Below are positions 11,901 through 20,376 of a DNA stretch of 64,000 nucleotides, piece after piece; the first letter of the stretch is position 1, and each line of letters begins with the position of its first letter. The position numbers and the translations under genes were made by a program. This DNA is from a virus, in the IMG/VR virus record IMGVR_UViG_3300020477_000013, positions 1 through 64,000 of that record, one strand, 5' to 3'. The notes under the pieces were generated by a model that saw only the letters and a program-made list of their open reading frames with translations, searched no databases and was not told the origin of the DNA.

Positions 11901-12303
11901 ATTGGGATGGCAAATAAAAGCAACAAAGAAATTTGATAGGACTTTTATGGTACCCATTGATATTGACCAGTTCTCTGTAGATATAAACGCATCAAATGCA
12001 GGTGATCCTAATTTCTGTGAAGAATTAAAACAGCAAGGATACCTAATTGGGTATAAGGTCACCGGCGGTGGCCTTATTGAGGACGGCCCTGAGGTCTGGA
12101 AGGTTAACAGGACAGGGGGCCCCCCTCCGGATCCTGATAACATTAACGTGCCTTTTTTCACCGGTGATGCTTCAATGACTGATGTGGTAAATGACAATGT
12201 CTTGCTGGATCAATTTTTCTTTGACTGTGAACTAGTTGATGATGAAGGTGCTAGCAATATCACGGTTGGCGATCCAACTGAGCCCTCACATTCAATGCAT
12301 TAA
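5920..12303 (+). CDS. Giant virion structural protein, function unknown (2127 aa)
   Basis: This is the longest gene in the window and matches no family I recognise. It starts with a basic segment (NKGKGKRFVRAPS), followed by an Ala/Gly-rich stretch at about residues 120-165 that could be an alpha-helical hydrophobic segment. The rest is rich in Asp, Asn, Trp and Tyr, consistent with a large soluble beta/alpha virion protein. No peptidase, lysozyme or glycosidase signature was seen by eye. It is co-transcribed with flanking structural genes (one-base overlap upstream, 27-base gap downstream). Several stretches (for example 6170-6400 and 10600-10720) use mostly C-ending codons unlike the surrounding sequence. 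It could be a baseplate platform or long fibre component; host-cell roles cannot be excluded. Confidence 0.6.
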   Translation: MPVNKGKGKRFVRAPSMQPLAPGKLSVEEQTLRFRTGPAAQLIDVAKRSRAKKAHINIGADSVAIPRGYNATYTESLGGAFNPQKKGDTGLVGSDAKEASSAVDGTALQGEAYSESSFMGAAMKFVNMMAADAQADLANTLAIAGAGLASGFIFGGAEQGESVGVDYGDSGGYSIYYSPSPAKAKTQTNYGLPPSPGSTLNSSTLMLPTSDDVATGDGVSPYKPEIIASFDLDPFMPSGAAHIIQDHNRAHAAKVSQELFHFRLQENVLLYDSALGMFKDFWRSLPSEGNTTIVTGLDITINKASEYGNAPETLRIDKSPGAGGDGTPASRMDFDVANFVEACRKFYAECANLENNFYIHNLRGDVINDFMTNNAPGTFTYGSKIHKTGWFGNYNIPEFMDVCLAINNNTSDLSASRIIMQLLVDLRATLKFHSPNLFDSAIWGWSEWRSPAAQANQLLGGNPQNPMWQANLRNNPADIYTFDRTQFGWATTASTWNVSSFSGYTHFVNSLPTQAESFGRQGMNSNRVKLLCVILGREFTNSASMAAMNQASSDSDDLKSTKGFYNVLKPHLFSSGDSTYYPGEDFIDRLIGVPSELGRNIAIEPALHGPAVSISTASDFTGGSGGAHDSDGVVRLTTHDSTWQQLGSSKLEPKNVPPLHRLLSLKNRAGQPAISEILGNDADLVLPLEMRATVSESTHMRTSPGWDLFFRNLWTPGDVDTLGEQHDGRGLFANRAFADYCQLWGYSSLYLHRAALNWSDSLIWNHSTVAGNEEGTFHRLTPDGVYQRILKGIMNFVAPIARSSGGGIDLEYGNDLKVDEDWFSKDWDAGSVTPGTSYAHKDLSHGNIGLTVLMKLIEHDTTSPERASLMRWRLYQLFLTYRDARLNNEKPDKAGHDDLYQGIADPAGDGTTFMRHYRPTACATNAWIQEGFDVTQGIEGIPFGARISQILMGDFEWLDNAHTAGLPIEGYGVGGNSDNLVQDGVTDGEQEILLAGTVEGNYQIREQLIEILASYAQSRLFPMSFDNAYMQGGLADYTSIDSSYQKVAIETSNNGHISDQTDAINPGAGTSQVSFMYDVDLPAPAFDLFSGTDHQSKQYFKKFFKELLRTAVSTSNYEKPDNIVVNPDTGETLHATDLFHHEWETGGKIPHCNLFEEIFEVVDDLCRNAAMRAGRDGGDMTGIDEDALHPKTNWVSHSYITTDDGEPHLAPDYEIIWKAHSTGGLAGGIVEDWVVKDTDAGGNGPSSGGDTNVDSITPGEDTVSQPNLGSGRVIVKPRLSRWSGFDDNTICAMVFEAFWSLITTNVSSTVAQVDPQIDSAQDGTLIKRRLRVNPEANRQLVVYLGVLWKSLKNRGRGRFDALWPGMFGAQDQEFSIDLSEISAKGDSNVGTHAGSLSLYQTFLTQGDASLGPVDSPVNTVIRSLNVGSYVGTQQKVATAVVLQRIVSQNAVTHNWILLDDVKYKLSEEEYIIRYICSALESYGKSWGAEPAKHVPSVYKEMFNDFMAVAADHDNTSGMDKAFVGGIDSDAVHLNNFSHGGVPLAFSLYGMEWEQINCKRFQRVRSIAGAPNTGTYKPFKAPYLDVPSAAFDTLGPKRTAATITSLLTSTGTPAWCKLALPWGSNVRNMVFGIPRGMIERLRRAPINSDRVGKIPGLSNRRVSRSTILRIRVFRRDLRQPGLIFYPLTFDFDMNMFVDHDLDNTQLDELISGTTGVPSWQEILKKTIFTRFPDAHSPMARNSDNNKSFEDSATRSSGAGVVSGLEAEGWTQGGMGIPWQPEDNPYKNFPGYTRFNSIQKVRAGGDPSQFNKSYQEGAPLTRLLHNHLVDYTLKKYYSILTGMQFDELAFPNAKMSWVNNSLISGAVAQYVQALIDGDEFGGMLIPLGDAQASLASGRRQYLANLFRVVAGCGGSGELPPEFFKGLLDANGYQVTNRVGIAGYGISEFPQSNEMIKSEYNENQSLDNPTFQANWSRMINHRLCGILLNTWFTAPERLGWQIKATKKFDRTFMVPIDIDQFSVDINASNAGDPNFCEELKQQGYLIGYKVTGGGLIEDGPEVWKVNRTGGPPPDPDNINVPFFTGDASMTDVVNDNVLLDQFFFDCELVDDEGASNITVGDPTEPSHSMH

Positions 12304-12330
12304 TTATTTTAAAGAGTAGATGAGGAAAAT

Positions 12331-14622
12331 ATGGCAGGAGAGAATGTAGTAGACAAAAATGATGACCTTGCAGGGGTCGTCCCTGGTTTTAATGACGCAG
12401 TCAGTGCAGCGGCAGGATATCCACAGGGTCACCAGCCACTTCAAGATCTGGACTGGAACGCACCCAGGGTATATCCTTCATCTCCTATAAATGAGCTCGG
12501 TGCGCCTTCCCCGTCGGCGATATCGCATGTATTTGTCTATAATTTCTATACAAATAATGAATACAGGGATGACTCAGGAACTTCATTTCAGACGCCTGTG
12601 GGTGTAACAACAGATGAGGGGTGGTATAAGCTACCGACAGGCAATGGCGATGCACCCCTCTATCCTGTAGCTCCTGGTGAATCTTTGGACTATGGGCTTA
12701 TTAGGGCAATAGTTCCTAGGTGGATAGAGCTAACATGGGAACCAGTATCTTTTCAAGTAAACGGTACTTATTTAACTCAACCTGCCGGCTCAAGTAGTAC
12801 TGAAGTAACATATAACAATAGCGGCGAGCAATATTCCATGGGAGGATCGCAGTCAGCAGAGGATGAGATTCGTGCTGCATTACTGAATGGTACAATTGTT
12901 GATGAAGTTACTATATCAGCTAGCCCGATAAATTCCTCGCCGTATGTGTCAATCGTCTTACAGGATGCTAACTTAGGGTTAAGTACCCACAAACTAATTG
13001 ATCAACTCGATCAGTGGAGAGGTATCGCGGCGGTGAGCGGTAAAGTTCCAACGAAAATCCAGTCGCTCGATATCCTCCGTGAGAATAATATATATTCCGG
13101 TGACGTCACAGATGAGACGTCGTTTGCATATGCACTACAGGCAGGGGGATTTGCTAGCGCAGATGAGGGGGCATTTTACGTAGATGAATCGGGTCTACAG
13201 AAAAAGGGTTCATTTATGGGGTCAACTAACGACTCTATACCGTTCGACAGGACGGGTATACGTTGTCTCATAAATTCTAAATTTGTAGGTGACGTTATTA
13301 GAAGGTCAGCCGGAAATTTCTTTGGCCCCTTTTATGACGGGTTTTCAGAAGATAAAAATATCGCTAAGGATATCCAGGATACTGCACGCCTAAACATAGG
13401 TTCTCAAAATCACTTTAGTGAAGATGATTACAATGTTTTAATGGGTACTCATTTAATTTTAGAGGATAGGTCGAAACAATCATCTGGTGAGAAAGAGCAA
13501 TTACAGGAAATTCCCACACAAATGTCTATTACTGATATTGTATGCCAGGGGTATATTTTAGAAAAATGGGAGGCAGGATGGGACGCCGGTGGTACAATGG
13601 TGATGGAAAGAAAAGACCCCATTGTCGTCGGGGGCTCAAACGTTTCATCTGCGTTAGATTTAAAGATAAAGGTGGGTACTCATTACGTTTATCGTCCCCG
13701 TGCTGTCTATAAGGTCAAGTTTAATATTATTGATGAGACCACCAGTCATGCATATGAAACTTCACTATGGTTTTTATCAAAGCCCGGGCCCAGCGCTATA
13801 GCAGAGACCATGAATGCAGCTGTTGATAAGCCACCTCCACCCCCACAGGATATGAGATTTATATGGAATTATGATGATGAACTTTTAACTATACACTGGT
13901 CTCATCCTGCTGAGTGGCAGCGTGATGTTAAATTCTTTAAGATTTACCGCCGACCGTCGATATATGAGGCATATCAGCTAATAGGATTTTATGATTTTAA
14001 TGATGCAATAGACCCGGTGTATATTACCGGCCAGCAGGTTAATAACTCGTTGGTTAAAGCGACTAAGCAGACTTACTTAAGGGACATCGATTTTCGGAAA
14101 GACTCCACATATATTTATGCGATTGCATGTACGGATGCTCACGGTATTTCTTCGAATTTATCTGAGCAGTTTGTCGTTAGTTGGGATCACATGTTAAATA
14201 AACTGAGGGTTGACCTTATATCTGCTCCTGGCGCACCTGAACCGTATCCAAATTTTTATCTAAGAAAAAATATGTCTGATCGTATAGGACAGACAAATTT
14301 AACGTCAGATTTGATCAAGTCATCAGGTAGAAAGCATATGTATATTGCCCTGACACCCGCCGGTTGGCGGCACCCTGTAGGAATGATTGAGTTCCCGAAT
14401 TTACAAGTTAAAAAACCTGATGGCGGAATTAGAAATTTAAATCACATTCTGTGGACACCGGAGTCTGAGGGAGGTAGTGCCCCAAGCAGCTGGAAGGGAG
14501 GGTGGACACCACCCGGCCGGGGAATATATACTATGACAATAGCAAATTTAGATAGGCACTTAATGCAGACGGTGAAGATGATGATTGACTATAATTCCCT
14601 CACAGATCCGTCAGAAACTTGA
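12331..14622 (+). CDS. Virion structural protein with fibronectin-III-like domain (763 aa)
   Basis: The first 490 residues are unrecognised. After a Pro-rich linker (KPPPPPQDMRF, about residues 499-510) there is a clear fibronectin-III-like domain to about residue 628: an initial LLTIHWSHP strand, FFKIYRRP in the middle, then YIYAIACTDAHGISSNLSE, the usual pattern of strands C, C' and F/G. A C-terminal segment of 130 residues follows. A purine-rich GATGAGGAAAAT precedes the ATG. It belongs to the same co-directional cluster as the 910- and 2127-aa proteins and is probably a fibre or baseplate-peripheral protein. The downstream gap of 118 bases is the longest in this part of the cluster and may separate transcription units. 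Confidence 0.6.
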   Translation: MAGENVVDKNDDLAGVVPGFNDAVSAAAGYPQGHQPLQDLDWNAPRVYPSSPINELGAPSPSAISHVFVYNFYTNNEYRDDSGTSFQTPVGVTTDEGWYKLPTGNGDAPLYPVAPGESLDYGLIRAIVPRWIELTWEPVSFQVNGTYLTQPAGSSSTEVTYNNSGEQYSMGGSQSAEDEIRAALLNGTIVDEVTISASPINSSPYVSIVLQDANLGLSTHKLIDQLDQWRGIAAVSGKVPTKIQSLDILRENNIYSGDVTDETSFAYALQAGGFASADEGAFYVDESGLQKKGSFMGSTNDSIPFDRTGIRCLINSKFVGDVIRRSAGNFFGPFYDGFSEDKNIAKDIQDTARLNIGSQNHFSEDDYNVLMGTHLILEDRSKQSSGEKEQLQEIPTQMSITDIVCQGYILEKWEAGWDAGGTMVMERKDPIVVGGSNVSSALDLKIKVGTHYVYRPRAVYKVKFNIIDETTSHAYETSLWFLSKPGPSAIAETMNAAVDKPPPPPQDMRFIWNYDDELLTIHWSHPAEWQRDVKFFKIYRRPSIYEAYQLIGFYDFNDAIDPVYITGQQVNNSLVKATKQTYLRDIDFRKDSTYIYAIACTDAHGISSNLSEQFVVSWDHMLNKLRVDLISAPGAPEPYPNFYLRKNMSDRIGQTNLTSDLIKSSGRKHMYIALTPAGWRHPVGMIEFPNLQVKKPDGGIRNLNHILWTPESEGGSAPSSWKGGWTPPGRGIYTMTIANLDRHLMQTVKMMIDYNSLTDPSET

Positions 14623-14740
14623 GATTTTGAGCGATAACATTTTATCAATGTGAGACAACGATGTATTTTTTAGGGGTATAAATGAATAATTGTATAGAAA
14701 TATCGAGACGAATACTTATAAGTGTTCATGGGAGTGAATT

Positions 14741-15448
14741 ATGGGATTTTTAGATAATGCTACCAACAATATCATAATTGATGCTGTTTTAACTGACCGA
14801 GGCCGCCAATTTCTAGCGCAAAATAATGGGTCATTTACTATCACGAAGTTCGCACTTGGTGATGATGAAGTTGACTATAGCATAATAAAGAAATTTGGAA
14901 GGACAGTCGGTAGAGAAAAAATAAGCAAGAACACGCCTGTCCTCGAAGCACAGACTAGGGGAAATTTGGCACTCAAGCACAAATTGCTGAGTTTGAGTAA
15001 TCCCGTACTAATTAGGATGCCTTCTCTAACGTATACGTTGCAAGGGGGGTCGACTGTCTTGACATTAACGAGCCAGTCAGGAACTACATCTAAGTCCAAG
15101 CAGGTTATCGTTGAACAGACTGTCGCAAATCAGGTTGCTGTTGATTCTGAGCTGGTTGATAATTTATTCATAGTTAAAATGGATAACAGGTTTTTAACAA
15201 TTCCAGGAGCAACCCCTTCCGTAAATTCAGACAACATTGCGACGTATGAGCTCAACAGCGATTCAACATCAACATCACAAGGTGGAGGAAAGCTAACATT
15301 TAGTATTGTAGCAAGGACAGTCACTGACCTACAATATTCAGTTAACGGTACCCCCAGCAATAAGAATGTTATCAGATCATATATTAACGTATTCGGGTTT
15401 TATACCGGTGCTCAATTGATAGTAGAAGCACAGATTTCGAAGACGTAA
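14741..15448 (+). CDS. Conserved virion-associated protein, baseplate type (235 aa)
   Basis: The N-terminus reads LDNATNNIIIDAVLTDRGR, then FTITKFALGDDEVDY. This opening, DAVLTD(R/K)GR plus KFALGDDE(V/I)DY, is familiar to me from conserved structural proteins of large aquatic T4-like phages, where it is found among baseplate or fibre genes without a defined function. The remainder is a Ser/Thr-rich beta-type sequence. A good ribosome binding site (GGGAGTG) sits six bases before the ATG. It is followed 24 bases later by the 432-aa gene, so the two are probably co-expressed. The exact position in the virion is not known. Confidence 0.6.
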   Translation: MGFLDNATNNIIIDAVLTDRGRQFLAQNNGSFTITKFALGDDEVDYSIIKKFGRTVGREKISKNTPVLEAQTRGNLALKHKLLSLSNPVLIRMPSLTYTLQGGSTVLTLTSQSGTTSKSKQVIVEQTVANQVAVDSELVDNLFIVKMDNRFLTIPGATPSVNSDNIATYELNSDSTSTSQGGGKLTFSIVARTVTDLQYSVNGTPSNKNVIRSYINVFGFYTGAQLIVEAQISKT

Positions 15449-15472
15449 TTTACAACATGAGGAATTTTAATA

Positions 15473-16771
15473 ATGGCAGTATACAAAGGTATTAGCGATG
15501 CGGATGTACAGACATCTAGGTCGAGTTTAAACCAGCTAATTGACATAGTCCAAGCAGATATATCTGGTTCAACCACCAGGCAAAAATTTCAAGTATTTGT
15601 CACAGGTGGAATTGGGCCTGGGGTGACCTCCTCATTATTTCAGACTGTATATGATCAAAATTACTCATTGCAGACTGCTAACCCCATATTGGATATGACA
15701 TATGGTGTATTTTCGGGCTCCGAGGTGGTTGCTTCATGCTCGCTAGGATCAGATGCAAATGGAAAGTTGTTATTTCCGTCAAGCTCCTTAATGATGAGAG
15801 AAAAGATTAATATCTACAGGCAGTTTTCTCAGCTATTAAATGGTAATGCAACAGGTAGGTTTTATTCTCCATATGGCTCTTCGGATAACCAGGATGCAAT
15901 TGACACTGCACTTTTTATCAATTTTAAGAGGTTATTTGCTCGTGACGCTGTTAAGAGGGAGACATTTGCAATGCAGTTCTTCTCTTCTGGTGCAGCAGTG
16001 AAGGATCCCACTGGTCGAGACTCAGCTGCAAGAAAGGCGCAGTCGCCCTTTGGGGGTGGAGCATACGTCTATACTAACACGAATATTACATCCACAGGCA
16101 GCGCAATGCTAATCACGGACATTGGTGCAGCCGCCAACCTGCAAAATAATGTTTATGGTGGGTCGGTCGGTAAGTTAGTGGATTCTGCAAATACTGCAAA
16201 TAATGTGGGCTTAATTTTCTATGATGATGGAATTGTAGTTCTAAATCTCCAGAAAGTGATGTCAGCTAGTCAGTTTGTCACAGGGGTAATTGATGCCATG
16301 ACGACGGCAACAACTGCCCGGGCTGATGGTGATACATCAATAGCTGCTGGAAAAACAGTTATTGGTTCGTCAGCACAAAATCCGAATGCGATGTTTATTC
16401 CTGACTTCGTTAACTCTGCATCCATAGACAATATTATAGATCATATTGCTATGTGTAGGTTCCAGTCTGGATCTGCAAAGACTGCCGCAACATTCCAGAA
16501 TCAGACGAATATTAACTCAACGTTAATTTTCTGTCGAGCTGGTGCAGGTGACTTTAACTATAGTTCAAATCCAACATTCACGGATAGCTCAAATAACATA
16601 ACAGTCATTTCTCAGGATAATCCAGGACAAAATGAGCGAACATTTACAATGCCGACAACAATTGGCTTATATGACTCAGCTGAAAACCTGCTGGCGGTGG
16701 CTAAATTATCTAGGCCTATTGAGAAGAATGATCAAAAAGACATTGTTTTTCGAGTTAGGTTAGATTTTTAA
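15473..16771 (+). CDS. Virion structural protein with shared C-terminal module (432 aa)
   Basis: Family not named, but it is clearly part of the structural cluster. Its last 75 or so residues contain GAGDFNYSSNPTF followed by IGLYDSAENLLAVAKLSRPI and end in FRVRLDF. The neighbouring 1192-aa protein ends with the same pattern (AGRFTSSSNPSW, then an ITGLNF strand, ending FFRVKLDF), so the two share a C-terminal domain. Such a repeated end module probably acts as a common attachment, folding or trimerisation domain. A GAGGAATT ribosome binding site precedes the ATG. The gene lies 26 bases upstream of the 1192-aa gene. Baseplate wedge or fibre-anchoring function is inference. Confidence 0.6.
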   Translation: MAVYKGISDADVQTSRSSLNQLIDIVQADISGSTTRQKFQVFVTGGIGPGVTSSLFQTVYDQNYSLQTANPILDMTYGVFSGSEVVASCSLGSDANGKLLFPSSSLMMREKINIYRQFSQLLNGNATGRFYSPYGSSDNQDAIDTALFINFKRLFARDAVKRETFAMQFFSSGAAVKDPTGRDSAARKAQSPFGGGAYVYTNTNITSTGSAMLITDIGAAANLQNNVYGGSVGKLVDSANTANNVGLIFYDDGIVVLNLQKVMSASQFVTGVIDAMTTATTARADGDTSIAAGKTVIGSSAQNPNAMFIPDFVNSASIDNIIDHIAMCRFQSGSAKTAATFQNQTNINSTLIFCRAGAGDFNYSSNPTFTDSSNNITVISQDNPGQNERTFTMPTTIGLYDSAENLLAVAKLSRPIEKNDQKDIVFRVRLDF

Positions 16772-16797
16772 TGCTCTTTGCGGTAGGTTAGTGATGT

Positions 16798-19700
16798 ATG
16801 TCAGTTATTGGATTAACACCTCAAAATTTTGATTATGTAACAATAAAGTTACACCCCAGTCGTTCGTTTTCGTCAAGTTCGTTAGGCACTGCCGGATCAG
16901 TATATGTGTATGCTGAGAGATCGACGGACGAAAAAGATGCATATTTTAGTGTACAACAGCGCTCAGATCTGCAATGGGGTCAAGGTGAGATATATAATAT
17001 CCTGAATATTGCACAAGACATATCAGAAAGAAAGCTCGTGAAGGCCGGTGAATATTCGTCAGCTGGACTACTTTCTGCATCTATCAAAGAGTTGTTTACT
17101 GCATCAGAAAGATTACCTAGTTCAGTCAGGGCATTTCACAAGAAAGACATTAAACGCGTATCACCTTCCCCTTCCCTGACATCAGCTAGTTTTGCAAAAA
17201 ACATGTTTAAGGAGAACATGTTTCCGTATTATCGGTCTCAAATACCGACTGCAAATTGGTCATATACGAATTATAATACATTAAATTTTATGAGTAATGC
17301 CAGGGTGCCGTCTGGTTCATGCATAATATATCCTGCATTTACAGGTACATTTAATATTCAATATGACAAGTCCCTTCCCCACTTCATGTTGGGCTCCGAT
17401 AAGAGCGGTTTGGCCCAACATGATGTTCCAAACGTCTTCGGCATCAGCAAGTACGGGCACCCCGACTACACCAACTGGCCTCTTGGCTCAAAAGCCTATC
17501 CCTTTGCCGGACATAAGGCGCTGGGATCAAAATATACTCCATATTTGCCACACCCAAAATATGGTCCAACTGCACCTCTAACCATGGAAAGCGAAGACGC
17601 CAGGTTTGGGTCCAACCCCCTGTCATACAATGGCGTAGACAATGGGGAGACTAGATCATTTTTTAATAGGACACAATTTACATTCGAATTCTGGATCAAA
17701 CCATCCTATAATGACTTAAATACCGCCGGCAATTTTAAGGCTGGTACTTTAATGCACATGTCATCATGCTATGCTATTAGTCTAGTGAGCGGAAGTGAAA
17801 AAGACTTATACGGCCGCCCGTCTACATTTAGGATGATGCTTCAATTGAGTCACAGTGCAGAGTATCCACCATCATCTATCCTATTAAATGACAGTATGAG
17901 AGGTACATTGGGTACACAGGCATCCAGGCTACCAAAGCCCTATGATCTTATATTCGCCTCATCAAAGAATTCATTAAGGTTTAACCACTGGCACCACGTA
18001 GCGATTAGGTGGGGTAGTGATGCAGTACAAGACGGCATTGGCAGTTTTGTTATTGACGGTAAAACTGACACTGAGTTTCAAATTCAATCCGGTACTGTCT
18101 TTCCACCCCCTTGTGTCGGCGTTGGTAATCGCCGCGGCGCCGACGGGACCGGCGTGATTTCACAATATCCCACCTCACATCCCGATTTTTATAATAGAGC
18201 CCGGTGGTTTATGGGTGCTTCCGGCCGTAATTGGGAAGAGATTTTTAGGAACACTGGAAGGGAAAACCCAAATGCATTATTTGTCGGAAACTTTTATGAG
18301 GGTAGAAATCATGGGTCCAGGAGTGCCTACGCAGATGATGGTAGCTCTATTAGGAGATTTTTTAATACGAATGTAGACAGGAATGAGGGTATTGAGACTG
18401 GATTTGATTTCCCCCAAAATTCCGGGGCCGCTTTTGCTGCCACTGGGCGTGACCCTACAATTTCTAGCTACAGCCTTGTACATCCTCTCCAGGCTGAAGT
18501 CCATGAGATAAGACTGTGGAATACTTACAGGACAATTGATGAGATACAGGATTTTATGGTAAAGGGTCTCGGCCCAAAGGAGGTGAAATATTTCCCTCGT
18601 CCATGGCTTTATCCTCCTCACTACACCAACATCGTCCAGCCCTTCACAAACAAAACCAAATTTTGGTCAACAAACAACGTACTCGACACCTTCAACACTG
18701 CCATTACCGCCGGCGTCGGATCAGATAATTTCTGGGTTACTTTGCAGACAGGCCTGGCACCGCTATGTGTCTACCTTGATGATATACCAAACCTGTTATT
18801 CTATTTGCCTGTCCTCTTTACAAAAAATTCTGGCCCCCATCCTCGTAAGATGCTCATATCACCAGCACAGGTGGCCACCCAGACAACATGCAATCCTTTT
18901 AACGCTGAGCTGTCTTTTAGGACAAATACTACTGAGATCAATCTGCCTAACTTTGTGAGAGATTTTGCCACTGGTCAATACCCTAGGTTGTTTATGTTAA
19001 CCTCATCAGTATATAATGATGATATGGGCTTGAATTTAAGCAGGGCTGACACGTCAAACCTGACGCTACCTGCCAAGCCATGGGATTTTACTGCAGCAAA
19101 ACGTGTTGTCGGCGACGGTTCAGGGTCCCTAGGCCAGTATTTCATGTCCCGTCCTAAAACCGCGTCCGGAGTGAACAGCTTAGCAGAGAGATTCAATCAG
19201 GTAAGGGGCTTGTGGTCCTTAGGCGGATCGGAAGATTATCTCCCTGGAACAACGACTCCTAATCCTGACGCAAAGATGGGCCCAGAGCGACGCAAGGCTA
19301 GCCTTCGTAGGAACCTCACTATCTTGCCATGTGATAACGGAAAGTTTAAGCCTAACTGGATGTTGTTATTGAGTGGAACGGATGTGGCTAAGGTATATGA
19401 TAATCTTGCATGGCAAAATAACACAGTTATCAGGCCAGTTTCAGGGTCTTTAATTGATAAATTTGTTAATGATTTAGGTCATCTCGACTTAAGCGTTATC
19501 GGCCTACAAGACATGTGGTATGTGCATAGTGGTGCTGCCGGTGAAATGACACTTATAACTGATACAGTAGGTAAAGAAAATCCTGAATATGAGCTGGCCC
19601 TTTGCGGTCCTACACCTGAGAGGTGGATGGCGTCTGTTCCTCATCCCACATCTGATGGGGGACATCCAATTGCGAAGTATGTCCCTAGCATGGTTAATAG

Positions 19701-20376
19701 GATTGTCGGGACTCCTTCAATCGTCCAGGCACCGGCACCCACCACCCCGCCCTATGACCCTGACCCAGAGAGGCAGATGGTATATACACCATCCGCATCT
19801 TCAAATGCAGTATCATGGTATGACATATCTAGCTTGTATTATGGTGATAGGATCAAGCCAGGGTCACTTAGGCTACAGGGCAGTGTGGGTTGTATTAATA
19901 TTAACGTCATTGACCTAGGTTTAATGAGCGGCACAATTCCCATGACAATTCGCGATGATGGTAACGGATCATTATACAGGGCTGATGCATTAACCCCACA
20001 TGCAAAATGGAATAATGTGGGTAACGTTTTATACGATGAGGGATTTGTGATAATTAAATCTCCTCACATAGCAGATCTAGGATTGTCTCAAAAAGAAGGC
20101 TGGTCAATAGATTTTGCCGGCGAAAAAAATATGCATATATTGGAGATGATGGTGGAATTACCTGCTGGGCGGTTTACTAGTTCATCAAATCCATCATGGA
20201 AATCTTCATACAGAGCATCAGACCATGTTAGCGACGAAGATAGCCAGTTTGTGTATATTACCGGCCTAAATTTTCATGATGAGAATTTTAATATTATTGC
20301 AAGGTCTAATTTAGCACAGCCTGTTGCCAAGCGAGAAGAAGATAAATTATTCTTTAGGGTAAAGCTAGATTTTTAA
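16798..20376 (+). CDS. Large virion protein with LamG/concanavalin-like lectin domain (1192 aa)
   Basis: Residues from about 285 to 590 show a LamG/concanavalin A-like glucanase fold: FTFEFWIKP as first strand, then SLRFNHWHHVAIRWG (the classic W-H-H-V-A motif of these domains), GSFVIDGKTD, and closing VHEIRLWNTYRTIDEIQDFM. This fold commonly binds carbohydrates, so the protein may bind host surface glycans. The N-terminal 280 residues and the region 600-1115 are unrecognised. The last 75 residues are homologous to the end of the upstream 432-aa protein. Two stretches (17370-17640 and 18600-18720) use unusually C-ending codons. The stop overlaps the start of the resolvase gene (TAATG), tying DNA metabolism translation to a structural gene. 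Confidence 0.7.
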   Translation: MSVIGLTPQNFDYVTIKLHPSRSFSSSSLGTAGSVYVYAERSTDEKDAYFSVQQRSDLQWGQGEIYNILNIAQDISERKLVKAGEYSSAGLLSASIKELFTASERLPSSVRAFHKKDIKRVSPSPSLTSASFAKNMFKENMFPYYRSQIPTANWSYTNYNTLNFMSNARVPSGSCIIYPAFTGTFNIQYDKSLPHFMLGSDKSGLAQHDVPNVFGISKYGHPDYTNWPLGSKAYPFAGHKALGSKYTPYLPHPKYGPTAPLTMESEDARFGSNPLSYNGVDNGETRSFFNRTQFTFEFWIKPSYNDLNTAGNFKAGTLMHMSSCYAISLVSGSEKDLYGRPSTFRMMLQLSHSAEYPPSSILLNDSMRGTLGTQASRLPKPYDLIFASSKNSLRFNHWHHVAIRWGSDAVQDGIGSFVIDGKTDTEFQIQSGTVFPPPCVGVGNRRGADGTGVISQYPTSHPDFYNRARWFMGASGRNWEEIFRNTGRENPNALFVGNFYEGRNHGSRSAYADDGSSIRRFFNTNVDRNEGIETGFDFPQNSGAAFAATGRDPTISSYSLVHPLQAEVHEIRLWNTYRTIDEIQDFMVKGLGPKEVKYFPRPWLYPPHYTNIVQPFTNKTKFWSTNNVLDTFNTAITAGVGSDNFWVTLQTGLAPLCVYLDDIPNLLFYLPVLFTKNSGPHPRKMLISPAQVATQTTCNPFNAELSFRTNTTEINLPNFVRDFATGQYPRLFMLTSSVYNDDMGLNLSRADTSNLTLPAKPWDFTAAKRVVGDGSGSLGQYFMSRPKTASGVNSLAERFNQVRGLWSLGGSEDYLPGTTTPNPDAKMGPERRKASLRRNLTILPCDNGKFKPNWMLLLSGTDVAKVYDNLAWQNNTVIRPVSGSLIDKFVNDLGHLDLSVIGLQDMWYVHSGAAGEMTLITDTVGKENPEYELALCGPTPERWMASVPHPTSDGGHPIAKYVPSMVNRIVGTPSIVQAPAPTTPPYDPDPERQMVYTPSASSNAVSWYDISSLYYGDRIKPGSLRLQGSVGCININVIDLGLMSGTIPMTIRDDGNGSLYRADALTPHAKWNNVGNVLYDEGFVIIKSPHIADLGLSQKEGWSIDFAGEKNMHILEMMVELPAGRFTSSSNPSWKSSYRASDHVSDEDSQFVYITGLNFHDENFNIIARSNLAQPVAKREEDKLFFRVKLDF

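Noticed and set aside
14637-14670. Weak hairpin (ACATT/AATGT) with a later T run as terminator
   Set aside because: Stem of five mostly A-T pairs, separated from the T run; not convincing.
14677-14684. TATAAATG as a T4-type late promoter
   Set aside because: Seven of eight bases match TATAAATA, but it is a single case on the + strand and AT-rich sequence makes it weak evidence.
14714-14723. Palindrome ACTTATAAGT as operator
   Set aside because: Perfect but only 10 bases, AT-rich and single; chance occurrence is likely.
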